From positions 1 to 40,152 of the forward strand of contig CAJVYQ010000050.1 in NCBI GenBank assembly GCA_913009825.1: a stretch of 40,152 bases of DNA, written 5' to 3'. The position numbers and the translations under genes are program-made. Position 1 is the first letter of the stretch. Every line of letters starts with the position of its first letter. The notes beneath the pieces are model-generated. The model saw only the letters and a program-made list of their open reading frames with translations. It made no database searches and was not told the DNA's origin. Positions 1-8,293 of the stretch are shown in pieces. This DNA is from an uncultured Deferribacteres bacterium (lineage in GTDB: Bacteria; Zhuqueibacterota; JdFR-76; DREG01).

Positions 1-593
1 TTAAAGAAATCAAACGATAAATAACCGCGATCAGCGATGTATGTTATCGCTTTTTCAATCATTGTCAACATCACTTTTCGCTCATCAGTTTTGCCGTTTG
101 TAATCAGAAAGCAGCTTGGGATCATCATGTTGAGCTCGAAATGAAGATGTAATTTAAGCGCTTTTGATTTCTTCCTGAATTCAGCCCAGATAGTATGAAT
201 AGCCATTGGGAAAACAGAACCATCGCTGATAATAAATCGCCCCAGCTCTTTGAATTCTTCGATGGCATAAACCGGGAGTTGTTCAAGTAATCGCACATAG
301 ATCAATTGAAACAAAGAAAGTGAATAGCGATGGAACGCATCATGGATCGTGGATAACCCAATAGGAATAAGATCAATCGTATGAATATGATCTTTAGTGT
401 GCAGGTCGGTTATCAAAGAACGGAGCGAATCGATACCTTGAAGGTAGAAATACAGTAATAATATTACAAATCTGTGAAAAAATAGCTTTTTACCGGAATC
501 TTCATCCAGATTGATCGTAGGGTCTTTTATCAAATCAATAACAGGTTGTGTGATTTCATGGAACAAATTTGTTCGTTTTTCAGTAATAATCAT
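1..593 (-). CDS. IS4-family transposase, partial (C-terminus beyond window edge)
   Basis: An uninterrupted minus-strand reading frame of 197 codons runs from ATG at 593 to the left edge. The translation has the look of an IS4-type DDE transposase. The first catalytic Asp sits in 'DGSVFPM' (about residue 124), followed by the conserved run 'LKLHLHFELN', then 'GKTDERK', and the second Asp in 'YIADRGYLSFDFF' near the edge. The YREK region with the catalytic Glu would lie outside the window. A GGAGGTG lies directly against the ATG (594-600), which is unusually close, so the true start may be a nearby alternative codon. The gene is divergent from the methyltransferase at 844. The family call rests on motif recognition; the subgroup is not determined. 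Confidence 0.8.
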   Translation of the reverse strand, partial: MIITEKRTNLFHEITQPVIDLIKDPTINLDEDSGKKLFFHRFVILLLYFYLQGIDSLRSLITDLHTKDHIHTIDLIPIGLSTIHDAFHRYSLSLFQLIYVRLLEQLPVYAIEEFKELGRFIISDGSVFPMAIHTIWAEFRKKSKALKLHLHFELNMMIPSCFLITNGKTDERKVMLTMIEKAITYIADRGYLSFDFF

Positions 594-602
594 CACCTCC
601 AT

Positions 603-652
603 TTTGCGTATTTGTATATTATTGTTGATTTTATAAATACAATATATGCAAA
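603..652. repeat. Imperfect inverted repeat upstream of the transposase
   Basis: The left arm begins TTTGCGTATTTGTA at 603 and the right arm ends ATATATGCAAA at 652; read as reverse complement it begins TTTGCATATATTGTA. The arms flank an AT-rich centre. It lies 10 bases upstream of the transposase start, so it could be an IS terminal repeat, an operator for the transposase promoter, or both. No target-site duplication can be checked because the other end of the element is outside the window. Confidence 0.35.
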
Positions 653-843
653 TGGAAGTTTATTTTTCAACTTTCAATAATCGTGCCGAACACTATTGAT
701 ATTAAACTTAATGGCCTGGCTTACGTCATATAAATTGAGTAACCTATGTTAAGTGTTTTTGCTATTTATGATCTGGTTTCATTTTCTCGGAGTATCAGAG
801 TAACAAACGTTATACTTTGAATTTTAACCCTATGGAGGAATCT

Positions 844-1491
844 ATGATAAAGAAGAAACGGCGTCCAATTATCGGAAAAATTGCTGATGTGATTGCTTTC
901 CCAATTAGAGCTTTGTTTATGGAAACTGAAGGAAAGTTTGGATTGTCCTCACTCAGATCAGAAAGAATGCGAATTGTTGCACAATATTGCACAGGTCGGG
1001 TTTTGGATATAGGCTGCGGACCTGGGAATATCTTTATTAAACAGTATATAGGCGATTCAGATGGAACAGGAATAGATCTTTTCCCTTATGTTGGCGTTGA
1101 AAATGTTTTTGAAGATATGACTAATTTACCATTCAAAGATTGTTCATTTGATACTTTAACATTAATTGCAGTAGGAGGTCACATACCAAAGTCAAAGCGT
1201 TCAGCTGAATTCTGTGAATTTGCTCGTCTGCTGAAACCGGGAGGTATTTTAATAATGACAGAGGGAGAACCAATTACTCAGTATTTGGTTCATAAATGGT
1301 CAAATTTCTATCTTAGGTTACAAGGTAAATTGGATATGGATTCAGAACGTGGGATGGAAGAAGAAGAAGAATACTGCATGCCAAGAAAAGAATTACTATC
1401 ATATTTAAATTCTCCACCATTGAAATTTGTCAAGCGACACAGATTTATGTTGGGGCTTAACAATGTTTATATCGCCAGGAAAAACGTATAA
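844..1491 (+). CDS. Class I SAM-dependent methyltransferase (Methyltransf_11-like)
   Basis: This 215-residue protein is a Rossmann-fold methyltransferase. Motif I is 'VLDIGCGPGNIF' (about residues 54-65), the SAM ribose-binding acidic residue is in 'GTGIDLF', post-I/II is 'SFDTLTLIAVGGHI' and motif III is 'LLKPGGILIMTEG'. There is no signal peptide, so it acts in the cytoplasm. The substrate cannot be told from sequence. ATG 844 is preferred because GGAGGA at 834-839 precedes it by four bases; an in-frame TTG at 817 and ATG at 832 are less well placed. It has no neighbour on its strand within 500 bases and is followed by two intrinsic terminators, so it is probably transcribed alone. It shows no link to the polysaccharide cluster. 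Confidence 0.88.
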   Translation: MIKKKRRPIIGKIADVIAFPIRALFMETEGKFGLSSLRSERMRIVAQYCTGRVLDIGCGPGNIFIKQYIGDSDGTGIDLFPYVGVENVFEDMTNLPFKDCSFDTLTLIAVGGHIPKSKRSAEFCEFARLLKPGGILIMTEGEPITQYLVHKWSNFYLRLQGKLDMDSERGMEEEEEYCMPRKELLSYLNSPPLKFVKRHRFMLGLNNVYIARKNV

Positions 1492-1600
1492 CAATAGGAT
1501 CATTCTGAATAGTATCCCGTTACACTCCATATTGGCAAATTATTCTTGGGTTATCCTTTGAAGTCTCTCTGCCATTCGGTATGTCCTGCTGTTATAAGAC

Positions 1601-1629
1601 AAGCTGGATTTAAATTGTCCGGCTTTTTT
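1601..1629 (+). terminator. Rho-independent terminator after the methyltransferase
   Basis: Stem AAGCTGGA / TCCGGCTT (one G-U pair), loop TTTAAATTG, followed by a run of T to 1629. It is about 110 bases downstream of the methyltransferase stop. Confidence 0.65.
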
Positions 1630-1744
1630 CATGTATAAAAACCATGATTATTTCAGCGAATATTAAAATTATAGTACCTGTTTTTGCTAATTTTATTGCT
1701 TTTATTATCTGCGAAACTTGAGCAACGAATTGTTCAACTGCTTC

Positions 1745-1781
1745 AAAAAAAGCCGGGAAGATGTTTTTACCGGCTTTTTTT
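1745..1781. terminator. Strong bidirectional intrinsic terminator
   Basis: A perfect stem AGCCGG (1751-1756) / CCGGCT (1770-1775) is extended by an A-run on the left and a T-run on the right, so it can end transcription in both directions. It insulates the cluster starting at 2063 from upstream transcription. Confidence 0.8.
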
Positions 1782-1941
1782 ATTGCACATTCCGGGTAAT
1801 TTTCCGTACAATTATTTTCCGGAAAGTATAAATTGTTTTAGATTGAGACAATGTATATACTTTTGGCACAATATAAAGAAAATATAAGAGGTTAGCTATT
1901 GTAACTTGCTGATTCTTAGATGGATTTTTGAAAGATGGTTT

Positions 1942-1963
1942 GGTATACATTTTGACATATACC
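1942..1963 (+). promoter_or_regulatory. Candidate operator/promoter upstream of the polysaccharide cluster
   Basis: An inverted repeat GGTATA (1942-1947) / TATACC (1958-1963) encloses TTGACA, a perfect sigma70 -35 hexamer. The -10 is not clear; AT-rich hexamers lie 16-17 bases further on. It is about 100 bases upstream of the first cluster gene. This is a suggestion from pattern only. Confidence 0.3.
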
Positions 1964-2062
1964 TTTTGATATGTAAATGATTAAGAAACCGGATTTATGA
2001 AATTCCGAAGTTCTAAAATTTATAAAAACCATTAAGAATTGATATTGGAAATTGTAGTGCGT

Positions 2063-5000
2063 ATGTTGCAAAAAAAATCAGCAAAAATCGTTTTATTGGT
2101 TAGTGTTTTCGCGATTTCAATTTTTTGTTTAAGATTGTCTTTTGCGCAAATCCCTTTTAGCCGCCACACTGTGGGTTCACACTTCGGCGCTTTTTTTATC
2201 AAAGCTTTTGATTTAAATAAGGATGGCAATGTTGATATTATCTCCGGTCATAATGATCTTGCCTGGTGGAAAAATGACGGCACCGGACATTTTTCAAAGA
2301 AATATATTGATGGAACTGTGTCAGCGCTCTGGTCGATTTATCCTGTTGATGTGGATGGTGACGGTGATATCGATTTATTGATAGCTGATAGCGCTAATCA
2401 TAATATTGTTTGGTATCGGAATGAAAATTTTAACTTTACAAAGATAATTATTGAATCCAATTTTTATAATGCGGAATCCGTTGCGGGAGCTGATTTCGAT
2501 AGAGATGGCGATGTAGATATTGTTGGCCTTACCTGGGCTAATTCAGCTCATCCGGGGATTGTTGCGATATGGAAGAATAACGGTCGTAATCAATTTTCAA
2601 GACAAAATTTAACAACTAATTTTGGCGGCGGCCATAAACTAACTGTTACAGATATTGATAAAGATGGCAATATTGATATTGTAGCCTGTTCCGGAAATGG
2701 TACTAATGGATTATGTTGGTTTGAAAACAATGGCCATGCAAGTTTTATCAAACATAGAATCTTTAGAGGCGGAGTTATTGGTTTCACCGTAATAGATTTT
2801 GATGGAAATGGTACATCGGATATAATTTTTAGCCAACATTCTGCAGGCAAGATTTACTTGGCGAAAAATAATGGGAACGGTTCGTTCTCGAATAAGAATA
2901 TATTTTCAGGACTTAACTGGCCGCATTTCCCCGCTGTTGCCGATTTAAATGGGGACGGAAGATTGGATGTGATTGTCGTGAATAGGGATAGCAATGATAT
3001 GATTTGGTTAGAAAATAATGGAGGATATAATTTTAAATCTCATCCTATTGATTCAATGTCAAAGCCATTTATTGTTGATGTCGCTGATTTTAACAATGAT
3101 CATTCGATCGATATTGTTTCCGGTTCAACCTATGATAAAAAATTATGGTGGTGGGCGAATGAGTCTGTCATTCAACCACAAAAATCATTAGCGGTTATAT
3201 ATCCGAATGGGGGAGAAGAATTGATATCGGGAAGCGACTGTGAGATTCAGTGGCAGTCTCAAGGAAATATAAGCGCTGTCGGCCTAACATATAGTACTAA
3301 TAATGGTACATCCTGGCAATCAATTCAAAATTCAACTACAAATGATGGTCGATATATTTGGCAGGTTCCATTATTGAACTCATCAAAATGTTTCATAAAA
3401 ATAAAAGATACAAATAGCTCCACTTCGGATCGCTCTGATAATATTTTTACAATTATCGATTTAACACCTAAAAAATCGTTAACACTAATTTCTCCGAATG
3501 GCGGAGAGAATTTAGTTTCTGGTGAACAGTTTAATATAACGTGGCAATCTGTAGGAGATATAAATGAAGTTTCTTTATTGTACAGTCTTGATAACGGCGC
3601 TAATTGGCAAATTATTCATTCCTCAACACAAAATGATGGTCAATATCTTTGGAGAATTCCTGATACAAGTTCCCGGCAATGTTTAATTAAAATATCTGAT
3701 GCTAATAATACAAGTATTAAAGATGTCTCTGACGATTTATTCGCCATAAAAAAACCACTACCATTAACTTTGGTGACGCCAAATGGGGGCGAGCGCTGGG
3801 CTACAAATACCAATAGGCTTATCGAGTGGAAAGGAGGAAGTTGGATAAATGAAGTAAGTCTGGAATATTCGTTAAATAACGGGCAGAGTTGGGATATGAT
3901 TACCAGCAATACGGAAAATGATGGAGCTTATCTTTGGACTGTTCCATCGCAGGAGTCTGATAATTGTTTTATCAGAATATCGAACGCTGCAAATTTAAAG
4001 GAAAATGATCTCGGTGATGACTTTTTCTCGATTAAAAAAGTGAACGCAGCCGGTTTTACACTGTATTTCGACGGTTTAACAAGTGCAGCTTTTATTCCTG
4101 ATAATAATCTATTGAGTGGTGGTGAAGGGAAAAGTATTTCTGTAGAAGCCTGGGTTTATCTAACAAAGTTGACCGAGGATCAACCAATTATTGTAAAATT
4201 TCTTAATGGCGGATGGAAAGATTGGGGGCTGCAGGTGCAGGAAGGTGTATTAAGTGTAGCTATCGAAAATAATTATGATAATTGGGAAATAAAAGGAGGA
4301 AATGTTCAACCAGATATCTGGACGCATATTGCATTTACATTCGATAATCAGGCTGATATGGTAAAATTATATATTAATGGTGAATTGGTGAATGAGGCAT
4401 CACTTCTAAAAGATATGCCGGACACGGAGTCTCGAATATACTTGGGACGTCATGCGTATTATAATTACCATGTTACCGGAGATATTGATGAAGTACGAAT
4501 CTGGAATTATGCCAGGAGCGGTACTGAAGTGAAGAAGGATATGCAAGTACTCCAGAGTGGAAGTGAGCCAGGATTGATAGGATATTGGCGTTTTGATGAA
4601 GGTGGAGGTCAGATTTCCTCTGATTTGACTGGGAACGGGAATGATGTCGTTCTGGGTTTATCCCAAAATGTCGATAGTGAAGATCCGATCTGGATGGTAT
4701 CTTACGCACCTTTAGGAAACAAGAACTCTCAGACTATCTCGATCGGAGGGAAAGTTTTATATTATGCCAATGACTTGGCTGTTCCAAATTCCAATGTCCA
4801 TTTAGGCGGTGCAACAACAAAATTTGACACAACAGCAATGGATGGCAATTTTTGTTTTTCTACATTGCCCTCTTATGATGTCTACTTTTTGTCTGTTTTT
4901 AAAGCGGCCAATGAAGATGAAAATTTTGCTGTGACTTCCTTTGATGCTGCACTCACCGCGTTGCATCAATTAGGAATAATACAATTTACAAATTATCAGC

Positions 5001-5917
5001 AAATTGCTGCCGATGTTGATTTAAACGGACAGGAACTTTTCCTCGATGCTGCATTGATAGCCAGGGAAGCAGTTGGTTTACCCAATTTGTCGAACACTTT
5101 TGCAGGCACATGGTATTTTATTCCGGATACATTACGTTTTAACAATCTAGAACATGATACATCAGGAATTAAATTCAGAGGTATCATTTTGGGTGATGTT
5201 GACGGTTCCTGGACGGACAATTCTCGACAAAAAATTTCGCAAAATAAATTTTCAATACAGAATTTTCCTGATAGTGGAATCATCGAAAAAGGGGATACTA
5301 CAATTCTTCAATTTGATCTCCCTGTTTCTGAAAATGTACTCTCTTTTGATTTAAGTATAAATTATACCGGAAATAAAAAATTTCTATTCAGCCGGCTATT
5401 ACCATCGGGATCGGATATGAATATAACTATTTATGATTCAAATGGTTGTTTACGTTTGGGAGGATACGGTACAAAGTATCTGAAACAAGATTATCAGATA
5501 GCGGTTTATTTTATTAGCGGCGAAGCCCAGACAGGTGGAGATTTTGTTATAAATCGATTTTTAATCAATAATCATTCGATTCTAAATAATGTTATAGTGA
5601 ATGTTCAAAAGATGACTTCGGATAATAATATCCCTGAAACGTTCAGATTATATCAAAATTATCCGAACCCCTTCAATTCCGAAACACAAATTGATTATTC
5701 AATCGCACAACGTGGTTATGTGAGCTTAAAGCTTTATGATATTCAGGGTCGTATTATAAACACTTTATTTACCGGCTTAAAAGACGCCGGGCATTATCAG
5801 GTTAACTGGAATGGTAAGGATCAGACCGGTAAACGTGTTTCGGGTGGTGTTTATTTCCTGGTATTAAATTTCAATAATCGTATGAAACGAATTATAAAAA
5901 TAAATTATTTGCCGTAA
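2063..5917 (+). CDS. Secreted FG-GAP / NGGE / LamG / dockerin / cohesin protein with T9SS tail
   Basis: The protein has 1284 residues. A signal peptide ends 'LSFAQ' near residue 29. Residues about 48-367 hold seven FG-GAP (VCBS) Ca-binding repeats of the type 'DxDxDGDxDI'. Three Ig-like domains starting 'PNGGE' follow (about 376-658). A LamG/ConA-like jellyroll is at 663-885, a carboxypeptidase-regulatory-like sandwich at 891-943, and a dockerin-like pair at 956-1007 with the loop 'DVDLNGQELFLD'. A cohesin-like domain is at 1073-1186 and the T9SS domain with 'YQNYPNPFN' at 1187-1284. No catalytic domain is recognised, so it is probably a binding or structural protein on the outer surface. Its N-terminus is paralogous to the gene at 11878. 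The start is uncertain: ATG 2063 gives the best signal peptide, GTG 2057 and TTG 2039 are in frame, and no strong Shine-Dalgarno is seen. First gene of the presumed operon. Confidence 0.85.
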   Translation: MLQKKSAKIVLLVSVFAISIFCLRLSFAQIPFSRHTVGSHFGAFFIKAFDLNKDGNVDIISGHNDLAWWKNDGTGHFSKKYIDGTVSALWSIYPVDVDGDGDIDLLIADSANHNIVWYRNENFNFTKIIIESNFYNAESVAGADFDRDGDVDIVGLTWANSAHPGIVAIWKNNGRNQFSRQNLTTNFGGGHKLTVTDIDKDGNIDIVACSGNGTNGLCWFENNGHASFIKHRIFRGGVIGFTVIDFDGNGTSDIIFSQHSAGKIYLAKNNGNGSFSNKNIFSGLNWPHFPAVADLNGDGRLDVIVVNRDSNDMIWLENNGGYNFKSHPIDSMSKPFIVDVADFNNDHSIDIVSGSTYDKKLWWWANESVIQPQKSLAVIYPNGGEELISGSDCEIQWQSQGNISAVGLTYSTNNGTSWQSIQNSTTNDGRYIWQVPLLNSSKCFIKIKDTNSSTSDRSDNIFTIIDLTPKKSLTLISPNGGENLVSGEQFNITWQSVGDINEVSLLYSLDNGANWQIIHSSTQNDGQYLWRIPDTSSRQCLIKISDANNTSIKDVSDDLFAIKKPLPLTLVTPNGGERWATNTNRLIEWKGGSWINEVSLEYSLNNGQSWDMITSNTENDGAYLWTVPSQESDNCFIRISNAANLKENDLGDDFFSIKKVNAAGFTLYFDGLTSAAFIPDNNLLSGGEGKSISVEAWVYLTKLTEDQPIIVKFLNGGWKDWGLQVQEGVLSVAIENNYDNWEIKGGNVQPDIWTHIAFTFDNQADMVKLYINGELVNEASLLKDMPDTESRIYLGRHAYYNYHVTGDIDEVRIWNYARSGTEVKKDMQVLQSGSEPGLIGYWRFDEGGGQISSDLTGNGNDVVLGLSQNVDSEDPIWMVSYAPLGNKNSQTISIGGKVLYYANDLAVPNSNVHLGGATTKFDTTAMDGNFCFSTLPSYDVYFLSVFKAANEDENFAVTSFDAALTALHQLGIIQFTNYQQIAADVDLNGQELFLDAALIAREAVGLPNLSNTFAGTWYFIPDTLRFNNLEHDTSGIKFRGIILGDVDGSWTDNSRQKISQNKFSIQNFPDSGIIEKGDTTILQFDLPVSENVLSFDLSINYTGNKKFLFSRLLPSGSDMNITIYDSNGCLRLGGYGTKYLKQDYQIAVYFISGEAQTGGDFVINRFLINNHSILNNVIVNVQKMTSDNNIPETFRLYQNYPNPFNSETQIDYSIAQRGYVSLKLYDIQGRIINTLFTGLKDAGHYQVNWNGKDQTGKRVSGGVYFLVLNFNNRMKRIIKINYLP

Positions 5918-5972
5918 TGACTAAAAAGAAAATTTGTTCTATTTGATATTATCTCAACATAAGATTTCTTTT

Positions 5973-8243
5973 ATGACTGTGAAGAAAATGTCAAAAATAG
6001 CTGTTGCATTGATCTTGGTGAATTATCTGAGTATTGCATTCGGGCTAAATGCAAACAACTTAAAATTTAATGTAACAGATTCTGTGATTTTTGTTAGTGC
6101 GGATGCGCGCGGGAAAAATGACGGAAGCTCGTGGAAAAATGCATATACAAAGATTCAAAGAGCTATTAACGCTGCATCAAATACAAAAAAAACTATCTGG
6201 GTGGCAAAAGGAAAATATGATAAAAAGATAACCATTAATAAAAATGTTTCTCTTTATGGCGGATTCGCCGGGTTTGAAGATAGTTTTCAGGATCGAGATT
6301 TCATAAAAAATGAAACAATAATTAATGGGAAAAAACAGTGGCGTTGTTTATTAATTAAGAAAGATTGTACGGTTGATGGGTTTATAGTTGAAGACGGGCA
6401 AGTTAATTTAGATATAAACAATTATGGAGACCTCTTTGACAGAGCAGGAGGAGGAATTTTGGTAGTCAATTGTAATGCTATTATACGAAATAACATTTTT
6501 CGTTTTAATGCCGCTTGTTGGGGTGGCGCTATTTTTGTTAATGGTTCTCCTGCTAAGTGTCTTATTGAACATAATGTCATTACTCGGAATCATGGGACAG
6601 TTTGTGCGGGAGGGATTGAATTAGATGGGTCAGATTCAATAGTTAGATTTAATACTATCGTTGATAATATCGGTTTTGGTCTTGAAATTCCCACACATTT
6701 TCCTGCAGTACTTGGAGATTTTTATAATAATATTGTTGTTGGGAATATCACTAACGGTCATCCCAGATTGAAAAATTCGTCAAAAGCTTATGATGTTTGG
6801 GCGTTGGCCAGGAACTGCACTAATTATAGTTTTGTTGGAAAAATTTGGAAAAAAGGTAAGCTATGGGATTCTCCTTGGGCGAAAAATAATCTTTATGGCG
6901 ATTATGATAATTTAGACGTTGGTTTTATTGATAGAAAAAATATGAATTATCATTTGACTGAAAACTCCCCATGTATCGGTGTAGGGAAACCGAATTCGCA
7001 TGGTTCATCTACAGACATTGGTGCTTATCCTTACATCAAAAAGAAATCCAATATATCAATATCAGGAAGTGTCAGATATTATTTCAATAGTAGTTTCATA
7101 AAAAATGCCATGATTACCATGATTGATGAAAATTCTAATTCACTACAAAGCAAGATGAGTAACAACAACGGTGATTTTTCCTTTTCTTTATTTCTTGATA
7201 ATAGCTCCTGTTTGTTGATTCCATTTAAACAAACGGACAAAGGTATGGGGCATTCTATCACGATGTTCGATGCAGCACTTACAGCCAGATTTGCCATTGG
7301 ACTTCAACAATTATCAACAATACAACAAATTGCTGCTGATGTGGAAGGAAATGACAATGTTTTATTTTATGATGCGGCCTTGATTGCCCGGGAAGCCGTA
7401 GGTTTGCCCAATTTGTCGAACACTTTTGCAGGTTCATGGTATTTTATTCCTGATACATTACGTTTGAACTTTTTATCACACGATACATCAGGAATTCAGT
7501 TCACAGGTATTATTCTTGGGGATGTTGACGGTTCATGGTCAAATAATATGCTACAAAACTATTCTCCTGGTAAATTATCAATACAGGGTTTTCTTGACAG
7601 GGGTGTCATTGAGAATGGTGATACAACATTCCTTCTCTTTGATCTGCCTGCTGCGGAGAATATACTCTCCTTTGATTTAAGTATCAATTATCCTAACAAT
7701 AAGAAATTTCTATCCTTCAAAATGATCCCGTTGGATTCGGATATGAATATAAGTAGTCATGATTCGGATGGATGTCTGCGTCTGGGAGGGTATGGTACCA
7801 AGTATCTGAAGACAGATTATCAGATAGCTGTTTATTTTTTAAATAGTGGTCCGCAAACGGATGGGAATTTTGCCGTCAAAAGATTTTTCATCAACAATCA
7901 TTCAATTTTCAATAATGTTATTGTTAATGTTTATAAAATGATTTTGGATAATAATATCCCTGAAATGTTCAGATTATATCAAAATTATCCGAACCCCTTC
8001 AATTCCGCAACACAAATTGATTATTCAATTACACAACGTGGCTATGTGAGCTTGACGCTCTATGATATTCAGGGACGTGTAATTAACACATTATTTTCCG
8101 GCTTAAAAGGCGCCGGTCATTATCAGGTTAACTGGAATGGTAAGGATCAGACCGGTAAACGTGTTTCGGGTGGTGTTTATTTCCTGGTATTAAATTTCAA
8201 TAATCGTATGAAACAAATTATAAAAATAAATTATTTGCCGTAA
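5973..8243 (+). CDS. Secreted right-handed parallel beta-helix protein with dockerin, cohesin and T9SS tail
   Basis: The protein has 756 residues and a signal peptide ending 'LSIAFG' near residue 25. Residues about 36-355 match the parallel beta-helix type that opens with 'DGSSWKNAYTKIQ', 'IWVAKGKY' and 'VSLYGGFAGFE', and then shows PbH1-like rungs rich in Asn and Ile. This fold is common among pectin and glycosaminoglycan lyases, but I see no diagnostic catalytic residues, so lyase activity is not claimed. The regulatory-like sandwich (360-410), dockerin-like pair ('DVEGNDNVLFYD', 428-481), cohesin-like domain (548-659) and T9SS tail (661-756) follow. The tail is almost identical in DNA to that of the preceding gene. 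It starts 55 bases after that gene. ATG 5973 was chosen for the signal peptide; ATG 5988 is possible and neither has a clear Shine-Dalgarno. Confidence 0.82.
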   Translation: MTVKKMSKIAVALILVNYLSIAFGLNANNLKFNVTDSVIFVSADARGKNDGSSWKNAYTKIQRAINAASNTKKTIWVAKGKYDKKITINKNVSLYGGFAGFEDSFQDRDFIKNETIINGKKQWRCLLIKKDCTVDGFIVEDGQVNLDINNYGDLFDRAGGGILVVNCNAIIRNNIFRFNAACWGGAIFVNGSPAKCLIEHNVITRNHGTVCAGGIELDGSDSIVRFNTIVDNIGFGLEIPTHFPAVLGDFYNNIVVGNITNGHPRLKNSSKAYDVWALARNCTNYSFVGKIWKKGKLWDSPWAKNNLYGDYDNLDVGFIDRKNMNYHLTENSPCIGVGKPNSHGSSTDIGAYPYIKKKSNISISGSVRYYFNSSFIKNAMITMIDENSNSLQSKMSNNNGDFSFSLFLDNSSCLLIPFKQTDKGMGHSITMFDAALTARFAIGLQQLSTIQQIAADVEGNDNVLFYDAALIAREAVGLPNLSNTFAGSWYFIPDTLRLNFLSHDTSGIQFTGIILGDVDGSWSNNMLQNYSPGKLSIQGFLDRGVIENGDTTFLLFDLPAAENILSFDLSINYPNNKKFLSFKMIPLDSDMNISSHDSDGCLRLGGYGTKYLKTDYQIAVYFLNSGPQTDGNFAVKRFFINNHSIFNNVIVNVYKMILDNNIPEMFRLYQNYPNPFNSATQIDYSITQRGYVSLTLYDIQGRVINTLFSGLKGAGHYQVNWNGKDQTGKRVSGGVYFLVLNFNNRMKQIIKINYLP

Positions 8244-8293
8244 TAATTTTGTTCAATATTACTGCTTTAAAAGAGCACAAAGTAAGGTGTCAC

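Larger units (their letters stand above)
1492..2062. other. Intergenic region with two terminators and a possible promoter
   Basis: No convincing gene is present. The region holds two Rho-independent terminators (1601-1629 and 1745-1781) and, near 1942-1963, an inverted repeat containing a TTGACA. It separates the methyltransferase from the polysaccharide cluster transcriptionally. Confidence 0.6.

Noticed and set aside
1684-1887. 67-codon plus-strand frame
   Set aside because: It runs across the strong intrinsic terminator at 1745-1781 and has no ribosome binding site or protein-like composition.
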